From contig JAZAYU010000008.1 of NCBI GenBank assembly GCA_038501625.1, positions 620,001 to 684,000 of the forward strand: 64,000 bases of DNA, written 5' to 3'. The position numbers and the translations under genes were made by a program. The notes beneath the pieces were generated by a model, which had not been told where the DNA came from, did no database searches, and saw nothing but the letters and a program-made list of their open reading frames with translations. How positions within the stretch are numbered: the stretch's first letter is position 1; every line of letters begins with the position of its first letter. Shown here one piece after another: positions 1-12,675 of the stretch. Source of the DNA: Corbicula japonica. Its lineage: Eukaryota > Mollusca > Bivalvia > Venerida > Cyrenidae.

Positions 1-169
1 TCACTCAGCTTGCATGACAACTTATACTAGAGTGCATCCAATGCATTGTTACACAATTTAATAGGCAAACATCTGAGTGCTTTTATTCAAGATGGCAACT
101 CTCAGTATATTTGAATATAGTTATATTGCCTATCATTTTGATTTCAAAATTCAATGTGATGCTCAGTTA

Positions 170-2199
170 GGCCTAAAAAAAAATTAGGTTTGTTTCTGGT
201 TACATCCTTGAAAAAACAATGGGTCGGTAGGTCGTCTTTCTTTTTTTTTTCTTTTTTTTTTAAGGGGAAGGAACCAAAGTCCAAGTATATACCATCTTGT
301 GTGTTAGTAAGTATATCAAAGATTAAAATTGTTCAATTTGTACAGTAGACTCCGGGAAATTGAATACACAACTCGTCAGCTAAAAATATTCTATTGCCCG
401 GAGTGTTCGATTCGTCGGTAATCGTATACATCATTAAATCTGCATATATTTGTTGACAAGGGAGGTCAGGTAGATCGTGTTCTGGACAATACTCGTGATA
501 AATATGCATCATTTATATGTTTATTAATTGATTAACAGACCCTTCTGACATGTACTGCTACAAAATCAAAGTTTCAAATTATATTATGTCACTGCGAAAT
601 TTACAACGTGAATGTAAAATAAGTATTAAAACAAAGACCTATATATTACCTAATAGGTCTTTGATTTAAACACTAACCAATGCGAACATATTCCATAATA
701 AATTACATCCCAATTTTATCTCAAGTATCATATTTCAGTATTATTGCATCATCAACCAATTTAACTCAGCTAAAAATGACAAATGTCACGTAAACACTTC
801 TTGTAGATCAAACGATTTCAAAGCAGAGCCGATAAAACAACACAGTCTTGATATGAGCCGCCAATTTCCTTTGAAGTTGCATTTCATTGACGGTTGGTAT
901 CAATGTTTACCTCCATACTGACTGTCAATCAAATTCAGTCTCTGTATGAAATAAACAGGGAAGGCGGATCAAAGAAATGTCCATTAATCTACGAGTATTT
1001 TTAAAACATTTTTGAGAAAATTTCATTTTGTTTGTTTTTGACTTGTGCGGATTATGTGATAATTTAAAAGAGACAATGGAATTTGAACGTGGATTATTGT
1101 AAGTACATGTACCAATAACGTCTCGATAACGGATAGGCCTAGGTTCCTGTGTATTTGTAACAGATTTTTAACGCCCGATTGAATATGCTGTTTGAAAGAG
1201 GTGACAGGTTACAGTTTATTTGCCCGGAAATGTATCTATCTTTTTTAGAGGTATCTTTCAAGGTATTGAAGTGTAGAAAAGGGAAAACTCACTGCATTTT
1301 ATACTTTAATTCCATTGAAACTATTAAACCAGTGTTTCAACTTAAAGTTGAATTGTTTTGCTTAACATGTAATATAAATAATTATTCTTTTAATTACAAT
1401 TGGATGTGTAATGCCGTAATGTGGTTTAATGCATGGATATTGTTGATTTGTTCATGGCTATTTTTTGTTAAAAAAAATATGTTGGATATACTTACCTTAA
1501 TACCTACCACTTTTTGCAACCACTGTGCCTCACTGTCAACTCGTATTAAGTCGTTTTTGGCTGTATTCGTGATATTTTTTGCAATTAACACTTAATCAAA
1601 TATATACATATCCCGTCAAAGATGGTAAAAGTTCTATCACTACCACCAAAGCAGGGTTAATAATTTGATCAGTGCTGTTTCTTTCACTCATTTTACGATA
1701 CAGATATCAGAACATAATTGTTCACTCATAAAGCCATTATTAAACGATTCTGCATTTACGCCGTATCACGTATGCACTTCGAACAGAAATCTTAATCTAT
1801 TTGCTTCCTTAATTCTACAATGAAGTCGTCGGTGGATCAAAAAGAATATTTTTACTGGCTTGCCGAACGTTGACATCCATGATTGTTTACCTCGGCGAAT
1901 TCAATCATGGAATTAGCAACGTTGACCCGAAAGCACACGCAACGGGGTTTACATATGTTACATGGACAAAAATCACGCCGGAGAAGAAAGTGAAAGTAAA
2001 TTTTCCAAAAAAATGAAACGGTGCTGGCTGTTATTTTGCACCGGACATTGTGTCCGAAAATAACAGAATTTTTCGTCGGTCAAAATCCCGGTCGGCTTTT
2101 CATATAATTTTTTTGGGAGGGCTGAAAAAAGTTACGGTCGGCGCTATTTAGAGACGGTCGGTCGGGTAACCAGAAACAAACCTTTTTTTTTTTTAGGCC
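170..2199. mobile_element. Harbinger-like non-autonomous DNA transposon (element H)
   Basis: The left end (GGCCTAAAAAAAA, then a stretch reading AGGTTTGTTTCTGGTTA) and the right end (TAACCAGAAACAAACCT, then TTTTTTTTTAGGCC) are inverted copies over roughly 30 bp. TTA stands at 167-169 and again at 2200-2202, a 3-bp target duplication. A 3-bp TTA/TAA duplication with GGCC ends is typical of the PIF/Harbinger superfamily; the assignment is inference. The longest open frames inside (about 138 codons at 1179-1595 and shadows) have low-complexity, non-transposase-like composition, so the copy looks non-autonomous. GGTCGG runs recur near both ends. Confidence 0.7.
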
Positions 2200-2384
2200 T
2201 TACAGCAAAAGAGATCTTAAATTGTTGTGTTTTGTTTTTTGATATATTGAAACAACAGTTGCTTACGCTAATCATGAGAAATGGCTTTATGCACTTCCTT
2301 CCTGCATTCATTATGAATAGCAGATTTTAAATTATTTTGATGAAAAGGGTGATTCTAGGTCAGTGAGAGTAAATCCCTTTTATT

Positions 2385-2570
2385 CCATGGTTACAGATTA
2401 TATCCCATATGTGTCCTTCCCCCTACACATCTGTGCAGTCTGATCTGGATCACACTGTCTGCTTTTATTGGATCATTTCTGATCAAGAGTGTAAATCAAG
2501 ATCAGTCTGTGTAAATGTGCAAGCTAATCTAGATCTACTGTTCTGATTGTATATTGAGTGAAAATATATC
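2385..2570. repeat. Family A MITE, degenerate copy
   Basis: Contains the order of family A motifs (TGTGCAGTCTGATCTGGATC, a TTTCTGATCAAGAG spacer, then a second GATC-rich arm), but the TTAA-flanked termini are eroded. Confidence 0.5.
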
Positions 2571-2584
2571 TTAGGTATTTCCAG

Positions 2585-2656
2585 CTAAATTATGAAAGGA
2601 GGCAGTGGTTGCTTATGACAAAAGCAGGTGTAAATTCTCTGATCAATGCAACAGAG
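2585..2656 (+). CDS. Possible internal exon of an unidentified gene
   Basis: A 72-bp segment lies between an acceptor-like TATTTCCAG and a donor-like GAG|GTAAGA. Only one frame is open: 24 codons ending in phase 0, beginning Leu-Asn-Tyr-Glu-Arg-Arg-Gln-Trp. Composition is protein-like, but one short open stretch is weak evidence. The only candidate partner, 3849-3907, does not join in the same phase (it needs one extra base before it), so an unseen exon would be required between them. Alternatively this is a non-coding 5' exon of Rab3, whose ATG directly follows a splice acceptor and so needs upstream exons, or chance. Confidence 0.3.
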
Positions 2657-3436
2657 GTAAGAAATGGTTTAAAAGTTTGAAAACTAACCCATCTTGTTAA
2701 AATGCATATTAGTCACTTGTACACTAGGATTGAGAAATGGCCATATGCATCAGTATGAGGAAATGCATTAGATATAATGCTACTTGGACTCATATTGTTG
2801 TTGTAAGTCTTGCTTGAATTCTTGATCAGGTTAGTTTTCATTGTTTGCTACATCTTGGCTAAGGCTATAATGTGAATGTGCAAATTCAATTGTAAGCCTC
2901 TATGGGATATGGCATACATCCTTTGGGTGACCATGGTAGATTCAGATTTTTGCTGTCTGATAGATTCTGTTTGCAGTTAGTCTAAAGAATTATGTTTTTA
3001 CTCAAAACACGAACAGTGTTGATTCAGATCAGAGTGGATGTGTAGGCTAGTCAGAAACTTATATGGTTGCACATTGAATATAAGCCATGACAATGGAGTA
3101 AATGATAGTTAATTCTGTTGTGCTTATGCATCAACTTTACGGCCTGTATACTTCATATCCACTTGCTTGTGAAAGTTCTCTGGTGAGTTTTGACACAAAT
3201 GGGATCCTTATTTGTCTGGTGTTGACAGGTTTTGTCAAGTGTGAAACCTATTGTCAACAGCTGTGACTGGTAACCTTTGTCTGAAAAATTGACAAGAGTT
3301 GGAACTTATCAAGGGCATGAACAGGAATGTAATGAATAGATGGAAGATGATTGAATTGAATTGCATCATTGTCACATTGCTACATGTAATCAACATAATG
3401 TCATCACTTGTCCTACACTTGATAACTGTGTGTTCA

Positions 3437-3577
3437 GGTCCCAAGATTATAAAACTGAGAATGGAAACAAATCTCAAGCATCTGATTGGCTATATTGGTG
3501 ACTTGTCGCCATTTCAACGAATCAGATGCTTGAGATTTGAGACTTGTTTCAATTCTTAGTTTTATAATTTTCAGCCC
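3437..3577. repeat. Family B palindromic MITE
   Basis: Near-palindrome: GGTCCCAAGATTATAAAACT on the left answered by AGTTTTATAATTTTCAGCCC on the right, with the family core (CTCAAGCATCTGATTGGCT / CAGATGCTTGAGATTTGAGA). Confidence 0.8.
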
Positions 3578-3848
3578 AGTTTGACAGTGATCTTGGGCTT
3601 TGTGGAAACGTGCATATATTGTCAGACATCTAAGTAAAGAGATTGTCTCATCTTTTTTTTTTCCAGTATTAAATAATGAACTGGATTGCCACATTTTGGG
3701 TTAGCCTCACTATTTTGTAGTTGGATCAATCAATATGCTGTATGTTATAGTTTACTTGTGTTATTCTCACAAAATTGCTTTGAAGCAATAATATACCATT
3801 GCTGTCTGTAACTGAATACTATCCTGACACTGACATTAATTGCAACAG

Positions 3849-3907
3849 TGCTGTTTATACCAGAGACTGGATCTAACTTTGCTATGCGGTCAGATGGTAT
3901 GGTGCAG
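3849..3907 (+). CDS. Possible internal exon of an unidentified gene
   Basis: A 59-bp segment between acceptor-like TTGCAACAG and donor-like GTGCAG|GTGAGT. With a leading 2-base phase it reads Leu-Phe-Ile-Pro-Glu-Thr-Gly-Ser-Asn-Phe-Ala-Met-Arg-Ser-Asp-Gly-Met-Val-Gln, which looks like real protein. A second frame is also open, so the reading is not decisive. No family recognised. It could belong with 2585-2656 to a gene whose remaining exons I could not find, or be part of a Rab3 5' leader. Confidence 0.33.
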
Positions 3908-4534
3908 GTGAGTTCAACTTAATCAAAGTTGTTGAATTCTTGTTTTTATTTTAATTTTAATTATTTTTTCTTCTCAGTACATTTTAGATTTACCAGTATC
4001 ATAAAATTATTGTTTTCATTTACCTTTAATTTATACCTGTCATTAGAATCTTGCAATTTGTAAATGAAATCTGCAGATTATTGGACATTCCACTTAGTTT
4101 TATAAGATTGATATTGGCTTAAGAAAAACTTAAACTGGGCTATTCCAGCATTATTCTGAAATTATAAATGTGAATTTGGATTTGTATTCATGCCGAGACC
4201 TCGGACTAACTATAAAAATTGTTTACTTAATTAAAGTGAATTTCCACCAATTTTGTAAAAACTGTCAATGAAAAATAAGTTTTTGCATAAAGTTTCAGAA
4301 TTTAATACGCCACAGACAGAAACACAAAATAGGATAAAGAAATCTAATTCGTTTACTTACTTTACACGGATATAGTTATTAAGTACGAAAATTGATTCCT
4401 CACCGCAAGAGATGCAAATGAGGCCGATTTACTATATGCGTACTCATAGTCTAACGTAAGCAGAACAAAATTATCGCCATCCCACCAGAATAAAAACAAA
4501 TAATTTCCTTAACAAACTGACCCCAATAGTGGGC

Positions 4535-4598
4535 GTCTTCCCCTGGAATAAATTTCCCCAAGGAAAATCACTTTCCCCAAGGAAAATCACTTTCCCCC
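4535..4598. repeat. Short tandem repeat, about 18 bp
   Basis: CCCCAAGGAAAATCACTTT occurs twice in tandem, followed by a partial third unit. Confidence 0.6.
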
Positions 4599-5009
4599 TT
4601 GTAAAGAGATATTTTTTTAGCAAAAAGTAAACAGAAGCTTAATTTCTAGTTATGTTTAATCTGTTTCATCTAAAATCAGCGCAATTTTCACAAATATTTG
4701 TTAGAAACTAGGTACGTACAGAACCGAGTATTATTTGACAAATGTTACTAAATTTAGATTCGCTAAGTCACAGAAACTGTATCCAGGCCGTTTACTTAAA
4801 CATTACTGGTACTTGATTATCATTGTGTTGGGAATAAAGGCATTCTGCCTGCCAGTTTTACATGGATTTTACAGCAGTTGAGTACCGTTAGCAAGCGTAC
4901 GGCCGTAAATTACGGCTAAAATACGACCCGTATGCCGCATTTCTCGATAACATAATTTTATGATTATTTATCATCGTATGTCACGTGTTATATTATCAGG
5001 TGCGTATCA

Positions 5010-5024
5010 GGGGGGGGGGGGGGG
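5010..5024. repeat. Poly-G run (15 G)
   Basis: Fifteen consecutive G. It could form quadruplex structure or be a read-length artefact. Confidence 0.9.
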
Positions 5025-5449
5025 TCAGTGGGATTGCTCGAACCCTCCTTTTGAGCAGCAATATTTAATTTTCATGGGGATTTCAGCAATTAAGTTGGAA
5101 ATTTTCAATAAATACCCAAGCACATAGCTAAACAAACCCCCTTTCTGGAAATCTTGCATCCGAAATGATTATGATTCTAAGCACACAAATAATGGATACA
5201 TTTCAAGCAGGCTGCGAAAGTGAGCAAGTATAAATAAACTTATTCTTGTACTGTTTAAGAACAGATAACAAAGAGACATGCCTCTTATAAAAGCTAAAGT
5301 AAAAAAAAGAAAGACAGCAGCATAAACTTCTGTGTAAACATTCACTGCAGCTAATACAAGTAAGAGTATACAATAAACTTAATTTTCCCCAATCTTGTAT
5401 TTTCACACATTTTTTCACCTTTTGACCAGCGTCTTCCCCTCTTCCTTAA

Positions 5450-5694
5450 AAAAAACCCTGATATATATGTCTTTAATTGCATGTGAGAACAATGTACATG
5501 TTGATCCAGATCAGCCAGCACAAAGACTTCTAATCGATCTACTCTGTATGCTTTTTAAGATTCATAAGGTTATTTATGGCCAAGAAGTGAGCAGTGCAAA
5601 TCATGATCAGAAAGCACTGATGTACCAGCTGATCTGGATCTACACTTCCTGCACATGCTGTAACACATGTATATATGGAGCAAATGGCTGAAAG
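5450..5694. repeat. Family A MITE, degenerate copy
   Basis: Shows the arms GTTGATCCAGATCAGCCAGC and CAGCTGATCTGGATCTACAC; the ends are eroded (ATATATGGAGCAAATGG on the right). Confidence 0.65.
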
Positions 5695-5699
5695 GATTC

Positions 5700-7136
5700 A
5701 CCTCGAGTGTCTATACTACTGTACCATTTTTTCACAGATCAATACAGCATTTAGTAAAGTTTCTGTGAAAATTAATTCATTTTCTTTCCAATTCAGTCAG
5801 GGTAAATGCTAATTGATAAAGAGATAATTGGAAAAGCAGTGGTCTAAGATTAGGGCTGCTTGAGATGTTTCTTACAGCTAGCAGCCCTGCAGTATTGGAA
5901 TCGGTGAAAGATCTGTATTGATCCCCCATATTGTACTGTTATTGAACAAAGTTGGCAGTAAAAAAATACGGCTTTCAAATTTCTCAGAAAATATATTGTG
6001 CTGTGACCTTGTATAGTAAGGATATGAATAGTGGTAAAGTAAGTTCTTTATTTACTTTTATAATTTGTAGATAAATAAATAATTTTGAAGGCTTTAGACC
6101 ACAAGATCTTTCCTGTTAAAAAAAAGGATAAGCATTCTGACATTTCCACCATTATAATATTACATTACTTTATATTGTGATATATGTCTCTTTTTACTGC
6201 CTGTAATTTTGAGTAGTTGTAAATTTGGAAATTAAGACATCTATAAAATATACTTTCTGGCAAAAATAAAAAAAGTCTTTCAGAACTCACTGCCAGTGAG
6301 TTTGCTGAAAGGGAGAATAGAGGCATACTGTAAAAGCTTTTGAAAAAAATCCTGATCTTGTAAAGCTCTGTTCTGATTGCGTTAGCACAGATCAGTGAAA
6401 GTGGAAGAGAAATAGCTGGTCACTGTGAACAGTATTTAGCACAAGCTGAGGTTCAGCAAAAATGGAATTAATGATTTAAAATTAGGGTTAGAAAGTTAAT
6501 AAGATTTTTCTAGAACTTGACAGTAAGTTTCCCTTGAAAATTATAGCTGATTTTCAAAGACTTCATTGTTTTTTAGATGGCATGACAATCATTAACCAAT
6601 TACTCCATAGAAATGGCTTATGCAGATTTTGCAGATGTCATGATGTAATTGTTAATTATTTGTAGAGGTCTTGGACTTATTGCTAATACTGTATTTTATA
6701 AATGTCATGAAGTGATTGTTAACATTCTGTAGATGTCATGTGCAATGCTGTTTTTTTCTAAGCATGACACAGATCTATTGTTACAGCTATAGCCCTAAAT
6801 TAGTAACACCACATAGTGTGCTGTATGTTTTCTGGTATGACCAGCAGTGCATTTATTGATTGTTGGCTCGGAAGATTAGGACTTAACGTGGAGCATTCTC
6901 AGCACTTATTGTACTTGGCTCATTTTGTGGCTTGATTGTCTATTGATTTCCAGTCATATAAACCAATATATCCTCTGGGTATTCTTTCTCTGGGCTATCA
7001 GAAATAACATAAGTTTTCTGAATTAATGATTATTTCCTGCAGTGTATAAAATATAGATGAGACTGCAAAAAATAGCGTGAATCCCAATAGTTAAAGGGCA
7101 GCATCAGTGTCCCCAATCTGGGTTGAAGGTTTGAAT
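5700..7136. other. No gene seen
   Basis: AT-rich sequence with short diverged direct repeats around 6550-6740 (ATGTCATGA words about 60-70 bp apart). No exon with both splice sites and a protein-like frame was found on either strand. Confidence 0.5.
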
Positions 7137-7262
7137 CCAAGATAATAAAACTAAGATTGGAGACCAGTCTCAAATCTCAAGCATCTGATTGGCTGAAATG
7201 GCCACCAGTCGCCATTTCAGCCAATGAGATTCTTGAGATTTGAGACTGGTCTCCAGATTTGG
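7137..7262. repeat. Family B MITE, right end lost
   Basis: Left arm CCAAGATAATAAAACTAAG and the central palindrome GGCCACCAGTCGCCATTTCAG are intact. The right arm stops after CTCCAGATTTGGT, so the terminal AGTTTTAT..CTTGG is missing. Confidence 0.75.
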
Positions 7263-8164
7263 TGTTTTTTGTCCGTAACACTGAAACTAGTTATTTCAGA
7301 TATTTAATTTATAATTGGAAAATTGCAATAAATATTCACCATCATAATTAGCACACATACCAAGCAAGTTGCTTATCTCTAGAAATATCTTATCTTACTA
7401 CTTTTCTTTTTAACTTAGTTGAATTGAATTGTGTCCAACTAAGTGCTGAAATGTGTATTTTCAATACTATCCATGAATGGCTCAGTCAGAGCCTGCATTA
7501 TTATGGTATGTGTTAGAAAGAGCATGTTAATAGAGGTTGAACCTGGTAGAGTTATTGCTCTATCACTTATATCACTAACAGTATGTGTTCAAATCAATGG
7601 TTTTCAATGTTCCCTTTTCAACTGTTTCAGAAATTTGGTTGATAAAAGTGTGCAGTTGGTCTATAACACATTAATCTCACAGATGGCAAAACCTAGACTA
7701 TTGTGAATGATCCTTACTTATCTTTAAATGCTTTATTTTTACATATGAAAAAATGATGTTCTGGGGTTGAGCTTGTCTGTTATACAAATCTTGTGTTAAA
7801 CCAGTTCACTATCTGGTGAGTTTCTTTCAAACTTGCCAAGATAATATCTCTTGAGTAAATTAAAGGTTTTTTCCTTACCATCAATTTTAACAGTTATTGG
7901 CCTTTGTTATTTTCAGTATGATTTGAGAAGCGAAACAGGAAATGGAAGATTCAATTTATAAAAACAATGTAACATGATTACTTCCCCTGAAATACTAAGT
8001 GACCCAGTGTTTTTTGTATTTTGAGGAAAACTTCAATTTGACTAACCTGTAAATGTTGGTAAATACATTTAATTTAGTTTATATGTCAAATAGTACCATA
8101 CATGACTATATACATTTGTACATTGCATTAATTTTGTGTTTGTAAATGTGGAGTAAGTCTGATG
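7263..8164. other. No gene seen
   Basis: AT-rich, non-repetitive at the resolution of reading. A frame of 87 codons at 7443-7706 has no splice context or recognisable motif and is probably chance. Confidence 0.5.
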
Positions 8165-9900
8165 TTAAAATTGAGATGTATTAGAGTATATTTGGAATAT
8201 TTTTTGAGTTATGCCCCTTTCAAATGCAACTTTAATCTGAAACTTAATGTTGCCTATAACTTTGAAAGTACCTGTCCTATTCACTTCATACTTGGAATAT
8301 ATCATCAGCATGAACAATGCCATCTGTAACGACAAGAATGATAACTCCTGTTTCAATATTTTTTGAGTTATGCCCCTTTCAAATGCAACTTTAATCTGAA
8401 ACTTAATGTTGCCTATAACTTTGAAAGTACTTGTCCTATTCACTTCATACTTGGAATATATCATCAGCATGAACAATGCCATCTGTAACGACAAGAATGA
8501 TAACTCTTGTTTCAATATTTTTTGAGTTATGCCCCTTTCAAATGCAACTTTAATCTGAAACTTAATGTTGCCTATAACTTTGAAAGTACTTGTCCTATTC
8601 ACTTCATACTTGGAATATATCATCAGCATGAACAATGCCATCTGTGACGACAAGAATGATAACTCCAGTTTCAATATTTTTTGAGTTATGCCCCTTTGAA
8701 ATGCAACTTTAATCTGAAACTTAATGTTGCCTATAACTTTAAAAGTACTTGTCCTATTTGCTTTGTACTTGGAATATATCATCAGCATGAACAATGCCAT
8801 CTGTGATGACAAGAATGATAACTCCAGTTTCAATATTTTTTGAGTTATGCCCCTTTCAAATGCAACTTTAACCGGAAACTTAATGTTGCCTATAACTTTG
8901 ATTGTACTTGTTCTATTCAATTTGTACTTGGAATATATCATCAGCATGAACAATGTCATCTGTGACAACAAGAATGATAACTCCAGTTTCAATATTTTTT
9001 GAGTTATGCCCCTTTCAAATGCAACTTTAACCTGAAACTTAATGTTGCCTATAACTTTGAAAGTACTTGTCCTATTCACTTCATACATGGAATATATCAT
9101 CAGCATGAACAATGCCATCTGTGACGACAAGAATGATAACTCCAGTTTCAATATTTTTTTAGTTATGCCCCTTTCAAATGCAACTTTAACCTGAAACTTA
9201 ATGTTGCCTATAACTTTGAAAGTACTTGTCCTATTCACTTCATACTCGGAATACATTATCAGCATGATCATCAACATTGGTAACAAAAAGAATCATAACT
9301 CTTGTTTGATTATACATTGAGTTATGCCCCTTCCAAATGCAACTTTAACATGAAACTTAATGTTGACTTTAACTTTGAAAATTCACTTGATATCCGAAAT
9401 AAATCATCTTCATGAAAAGTGTCATTATGAAGAACAAGAATGATAACTCCTGCTGGACTATTTTATGAGTTGTGTCCCTTTAATATACAACTTTAACATG
9501 AAACTTAATGTTGCCTATAACTTTTAAAGTACTTGTCCTATTCACTCATCGAAAATATCATCTTCAATAACAACAACAACATCAGTTACAACAAGAATCA
9601 TAACTCCTGTTTGACTTTTTTTTTCAAATGCAAATTTCACATGAAACTTAATGTTGCGTATAATTTGAAAGTACTTGCCCTATTCATTAAATACTTGGAT
9701 TGTATCATCAACATGAACAGTGCCATCGACAACTTCAAAAATTATAACTCCTGTTTGAATATTTTATGAGTTATGTACCTTTCAAATGCAACTTTCACAT
9801 GAAACTTAGTGTTGCCTGTAAAATGGAAAGTACTTGTTCAATTCACTTAATACTTTGAAAAACTCATCTGCGTGCACAAACCAATTTTTGAAGATGATAA
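8165..9900. repeat. 159-bp tandem array (satellite-like)
   Basis: Units start GAGTTATGCCCCTTTCAAAT at 8206, 8365 and onward every 159 bp. About seven units are well conserved (to about 9290) and three or four diverge up to 9900. Because 159 is 53 codons exactly and the minus frame has no stop, the array creates a 373-codon open frame that repeats the same 53 residues; this is not evidence of a gene. Length and the GTTATGCCCC motif recall ~160-bp bivalve satellites (BIV160-like, possibly from pearl-type elements); that link is an inference from memory. Confidence 0.9.
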
Positions 9901-12660
9901 CTCGGGTTTCACCATTATTATAGTTATTCCCCTTTTAAATGCAATTTAGATGACACATGTGTTCTGTGGTGTAGTATTGAAATCAACTTAAATAAAATAT
10001 TTTTATTATATATGATTAAAAATAGGCCCACATTTCAACTTTGTCCGTGCAGGCGACACATGTGTTCCACGGAACACAACATTTTAGTTTTATACCCTAG
10101 TGGATGGAATGCAGCCATCCTTGATTGTTATCTATGAGTTTTATCATCAATAGAATACGACAGGGAAAATCTATAATTCTATATGTGGGAATGCTTTGAG
10201 CAAGTCCCTCGCTTACATCCATTGCAGCATCTATAGATTTTTACATAGTCTCATTATAGTGTGCTTGTGGGAAGAGTCTTTACTAAACAGGCTGTTACGT
10301 GCCGTATATGAACATATTTTATGTTGAAAATAGAAAACTAAGAATTTATTCGTAATTAAACCTTATTTAGGTGTGTTTTCTAAAATAATATAATAGTATA
10401 TTTTGTGATTTGGAAAGAAGTAAAGGTTAGTACTGTATTTATTACTGTATATTCTCATTTAACATACATCACATTGAACTTGCCTTTTTGATGAAGTTTT
10501 AATTGGTTTACATAAAATCAAGAATATATCAGTAATTCCAGTTGCACACAATGACAAAAAATTGAATTTAAATTTCAAAAGTTTATGATGTTTGATATTT
10601 AACTGAAGGTTTAAACTTGGAACTTGTGTATTTGGTATTGCAATCATAGCATGAAGGTTGGTTATGTGCTACTGATTATTAAAGGTACTTTAAACAATAA
10701 CTAAGGGTCACTTTACTTCAATGGTACTAAAACATTAATTTGAAAGATTCAAGATTTTATCAAACACCAGCTACATGAACATTTGTACACATGAAGATTA
10801 CAAATTTGACTTAAATGAAATGAATGAAATAATTAGAAGCAACCTTCTCCTGGAGTCCATCATTTAAAATCATTATACATTACAAAATTAATATCTTCAT
10901 GAATGCATGACTGTATTATGTAATTTGTAATGTGTCTTTGAAATTACCTGTTTGCTGTTTGCCATGTTATTCCTTGTTATTAGCCACCATTGGCTTTCCA
11001 GTACAGCCTATTCAGATTGAATAAAATTCATAAATTAAGAGTTGACCCTTAATTAATTTTGTTGATTTTTAGAGTTGACCTGTATTCTGTTGAGTGTTTA
11101 CATGTATTGCTTTCATCACATCGTGACCTAAAATGGTTTGGATAATATGAAATATTGTCCTATTGTTGGAACTGTACTGGGACTTGCATGACACTCATGA
11201 AAGGCCACAATTTGAACAATCATTATTCCACCGCCTACAAATTGCTGTGAAATAATGATTTTTATTGTAAGCTTATTGGAATGCAGTAACATATGTCGAC
11301 ATATTGTATGTTTTCATTGTAAACAAATTATCACTTAATGTATCTATGGATGTGGCAGTTGTCCATAATTCAGATGTAACAGTTATTAAAGATACAAATG
11401 CAGTGAAACTCTGCTTGTAGGATTGCCTTGTGGACTAGGAAAAAGGTTTTAAATAGTTGGGTGGTCTTTGATCATCGATTTGAAGAAGGGTGAAAAACTG
11501 TATAGCTGGGTGGTTTTCAGTGTATGTTTTTTTTTGTTTTAAATTAGTGAAAAATATTTTGATTAATTTGTTTGATATCTTATATCTTTCTTTCCTGGCT
11601 TTGCTGCATTAAATATTAAAAGTTTTGTTACAGTTTTTTCAAAGTAAGGATAATTGAAACAGATATTTATGTTAAGGAATGTCTTTATTCTTATACCATG
11701 TATTCTATGGATATAAAATGGTAGCTTATATAAATATTGTCCATTCGTGACTTTAAAATCTATAGCAGTAAACTTTATGATCTAATTACTGCCTATTTGC
11801 GATAGATTTTAACATTTTATCTTGTAAATAGAGCGGAGAATACATTACTTTATTTGCAAGCTAAGCAGTTCAGATTATGTGAGGTAATTCAACTAAAATT
11901 GGATATTTTTAAAAAAAGAAGTGGATTTATGTTAAGATTGTGTGTTAACCAATTTGTTTGGATTTCTTTTACCATGTACCCCATTTTATCCCATGCATAT
12001 TATTGTAGATTCATATCAGCTTGTATGCCATCTGATCAGGATCTACACTGTTCTCTGCTTGGCCAGAAATAACCAAGTGAATCGAAAAGCAAAAAGTGTG
12101 TAGCTCCTGATCAGAGGGTACTAAATTGTTCTTCCATGAATAAAAGACATATCTCTTGGTGTTTAGGGTTGGGAAGAATATTCTGATATTGGCATATAAA
12201 TATCTTATGGGAAAATCTTTCCTATAGGGTTAATTGTGTTTTTCCATCGTGACATCCCTTTTCACATTATGATCACTAACTTAATGTTTGGGAGTTCATG
12301 GTAAGTTACATGTTGGCCTTGTATCCCATGTCTTACACATTTCTGCTCTGGTTAGGGGACTGAATAAGCAACTTTTTAAAACTGGGTTCAGGTTGCAAAC
12401 ATAATTCAATTTAGTTTTGATATAGTAGATGGATGATTTTTTGTTGTTGATTTTATTTGAGTATAATTTATACATTTTCAAGTTTGACATGCTGGCAGTT
12501 GAAATTGAAAATGCAGCGCAAAACTCCTCTATCTTGTAAAGAATAATGAAGGAGATAGAACATGGTGCCTATCCATATCGGCTGTTTCTTTGCGAAATTC
12601 ACTATATTGGCTGTTTCTTTGCTTCGGCAACAGCTATACTTTGCTAATAAGAGATTGTGG
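9901..12660. other. No gene seen
   Basis: AT-rich intergenic or Rab3 5' intronic sequence. A short direct repeat (ACACATGTGTTC at about 9955 and 10058) and a degenerate family A copy near 12000 are the only structures noticed. Confidence 0.5.
11965..12160. repeat. Family A MITE, degenerate copy
   Basis: ATCTGATCAGGATCTACACT followed by the AGAAATAACCAA spacer and GTGTAGCTCCTGATCAGAGG; termini unclear. Confidence 0.55.
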
Positions 12661-12675
12661 GTTCCAGGGATAATA

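Noticed and set aside
1064..1108. ATG-containing first exon (ATGGAATTTGAACGTGG before GTAAGT)
   Set aside because: It lies within element H, and its phase does not join the open frame of 2585-2656.
1179..1595. 138-codon frame inside element H as its transposase
   Set aside because: Low-complexity hydrophobic and aromatic composition, no DDE or helix-turn-helix pattern recognised, no overlap with a conserved counterpart.
5395..5691. 98-codon frame containing HVDPDQPAQ
   Set aside because: The peptide is the translation of the family A hairpin arm GTTGATCCAGATCAGCCAGC, seen at many other copies.
8165..9286. 373-codon open frame on the minus strand as a repetitive protein gene
   Set aside because: The frame is created by a 159-bp satellite whose period is a multiple of three. 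No splice or promoter context, and neighbouring diverged units carry stops.
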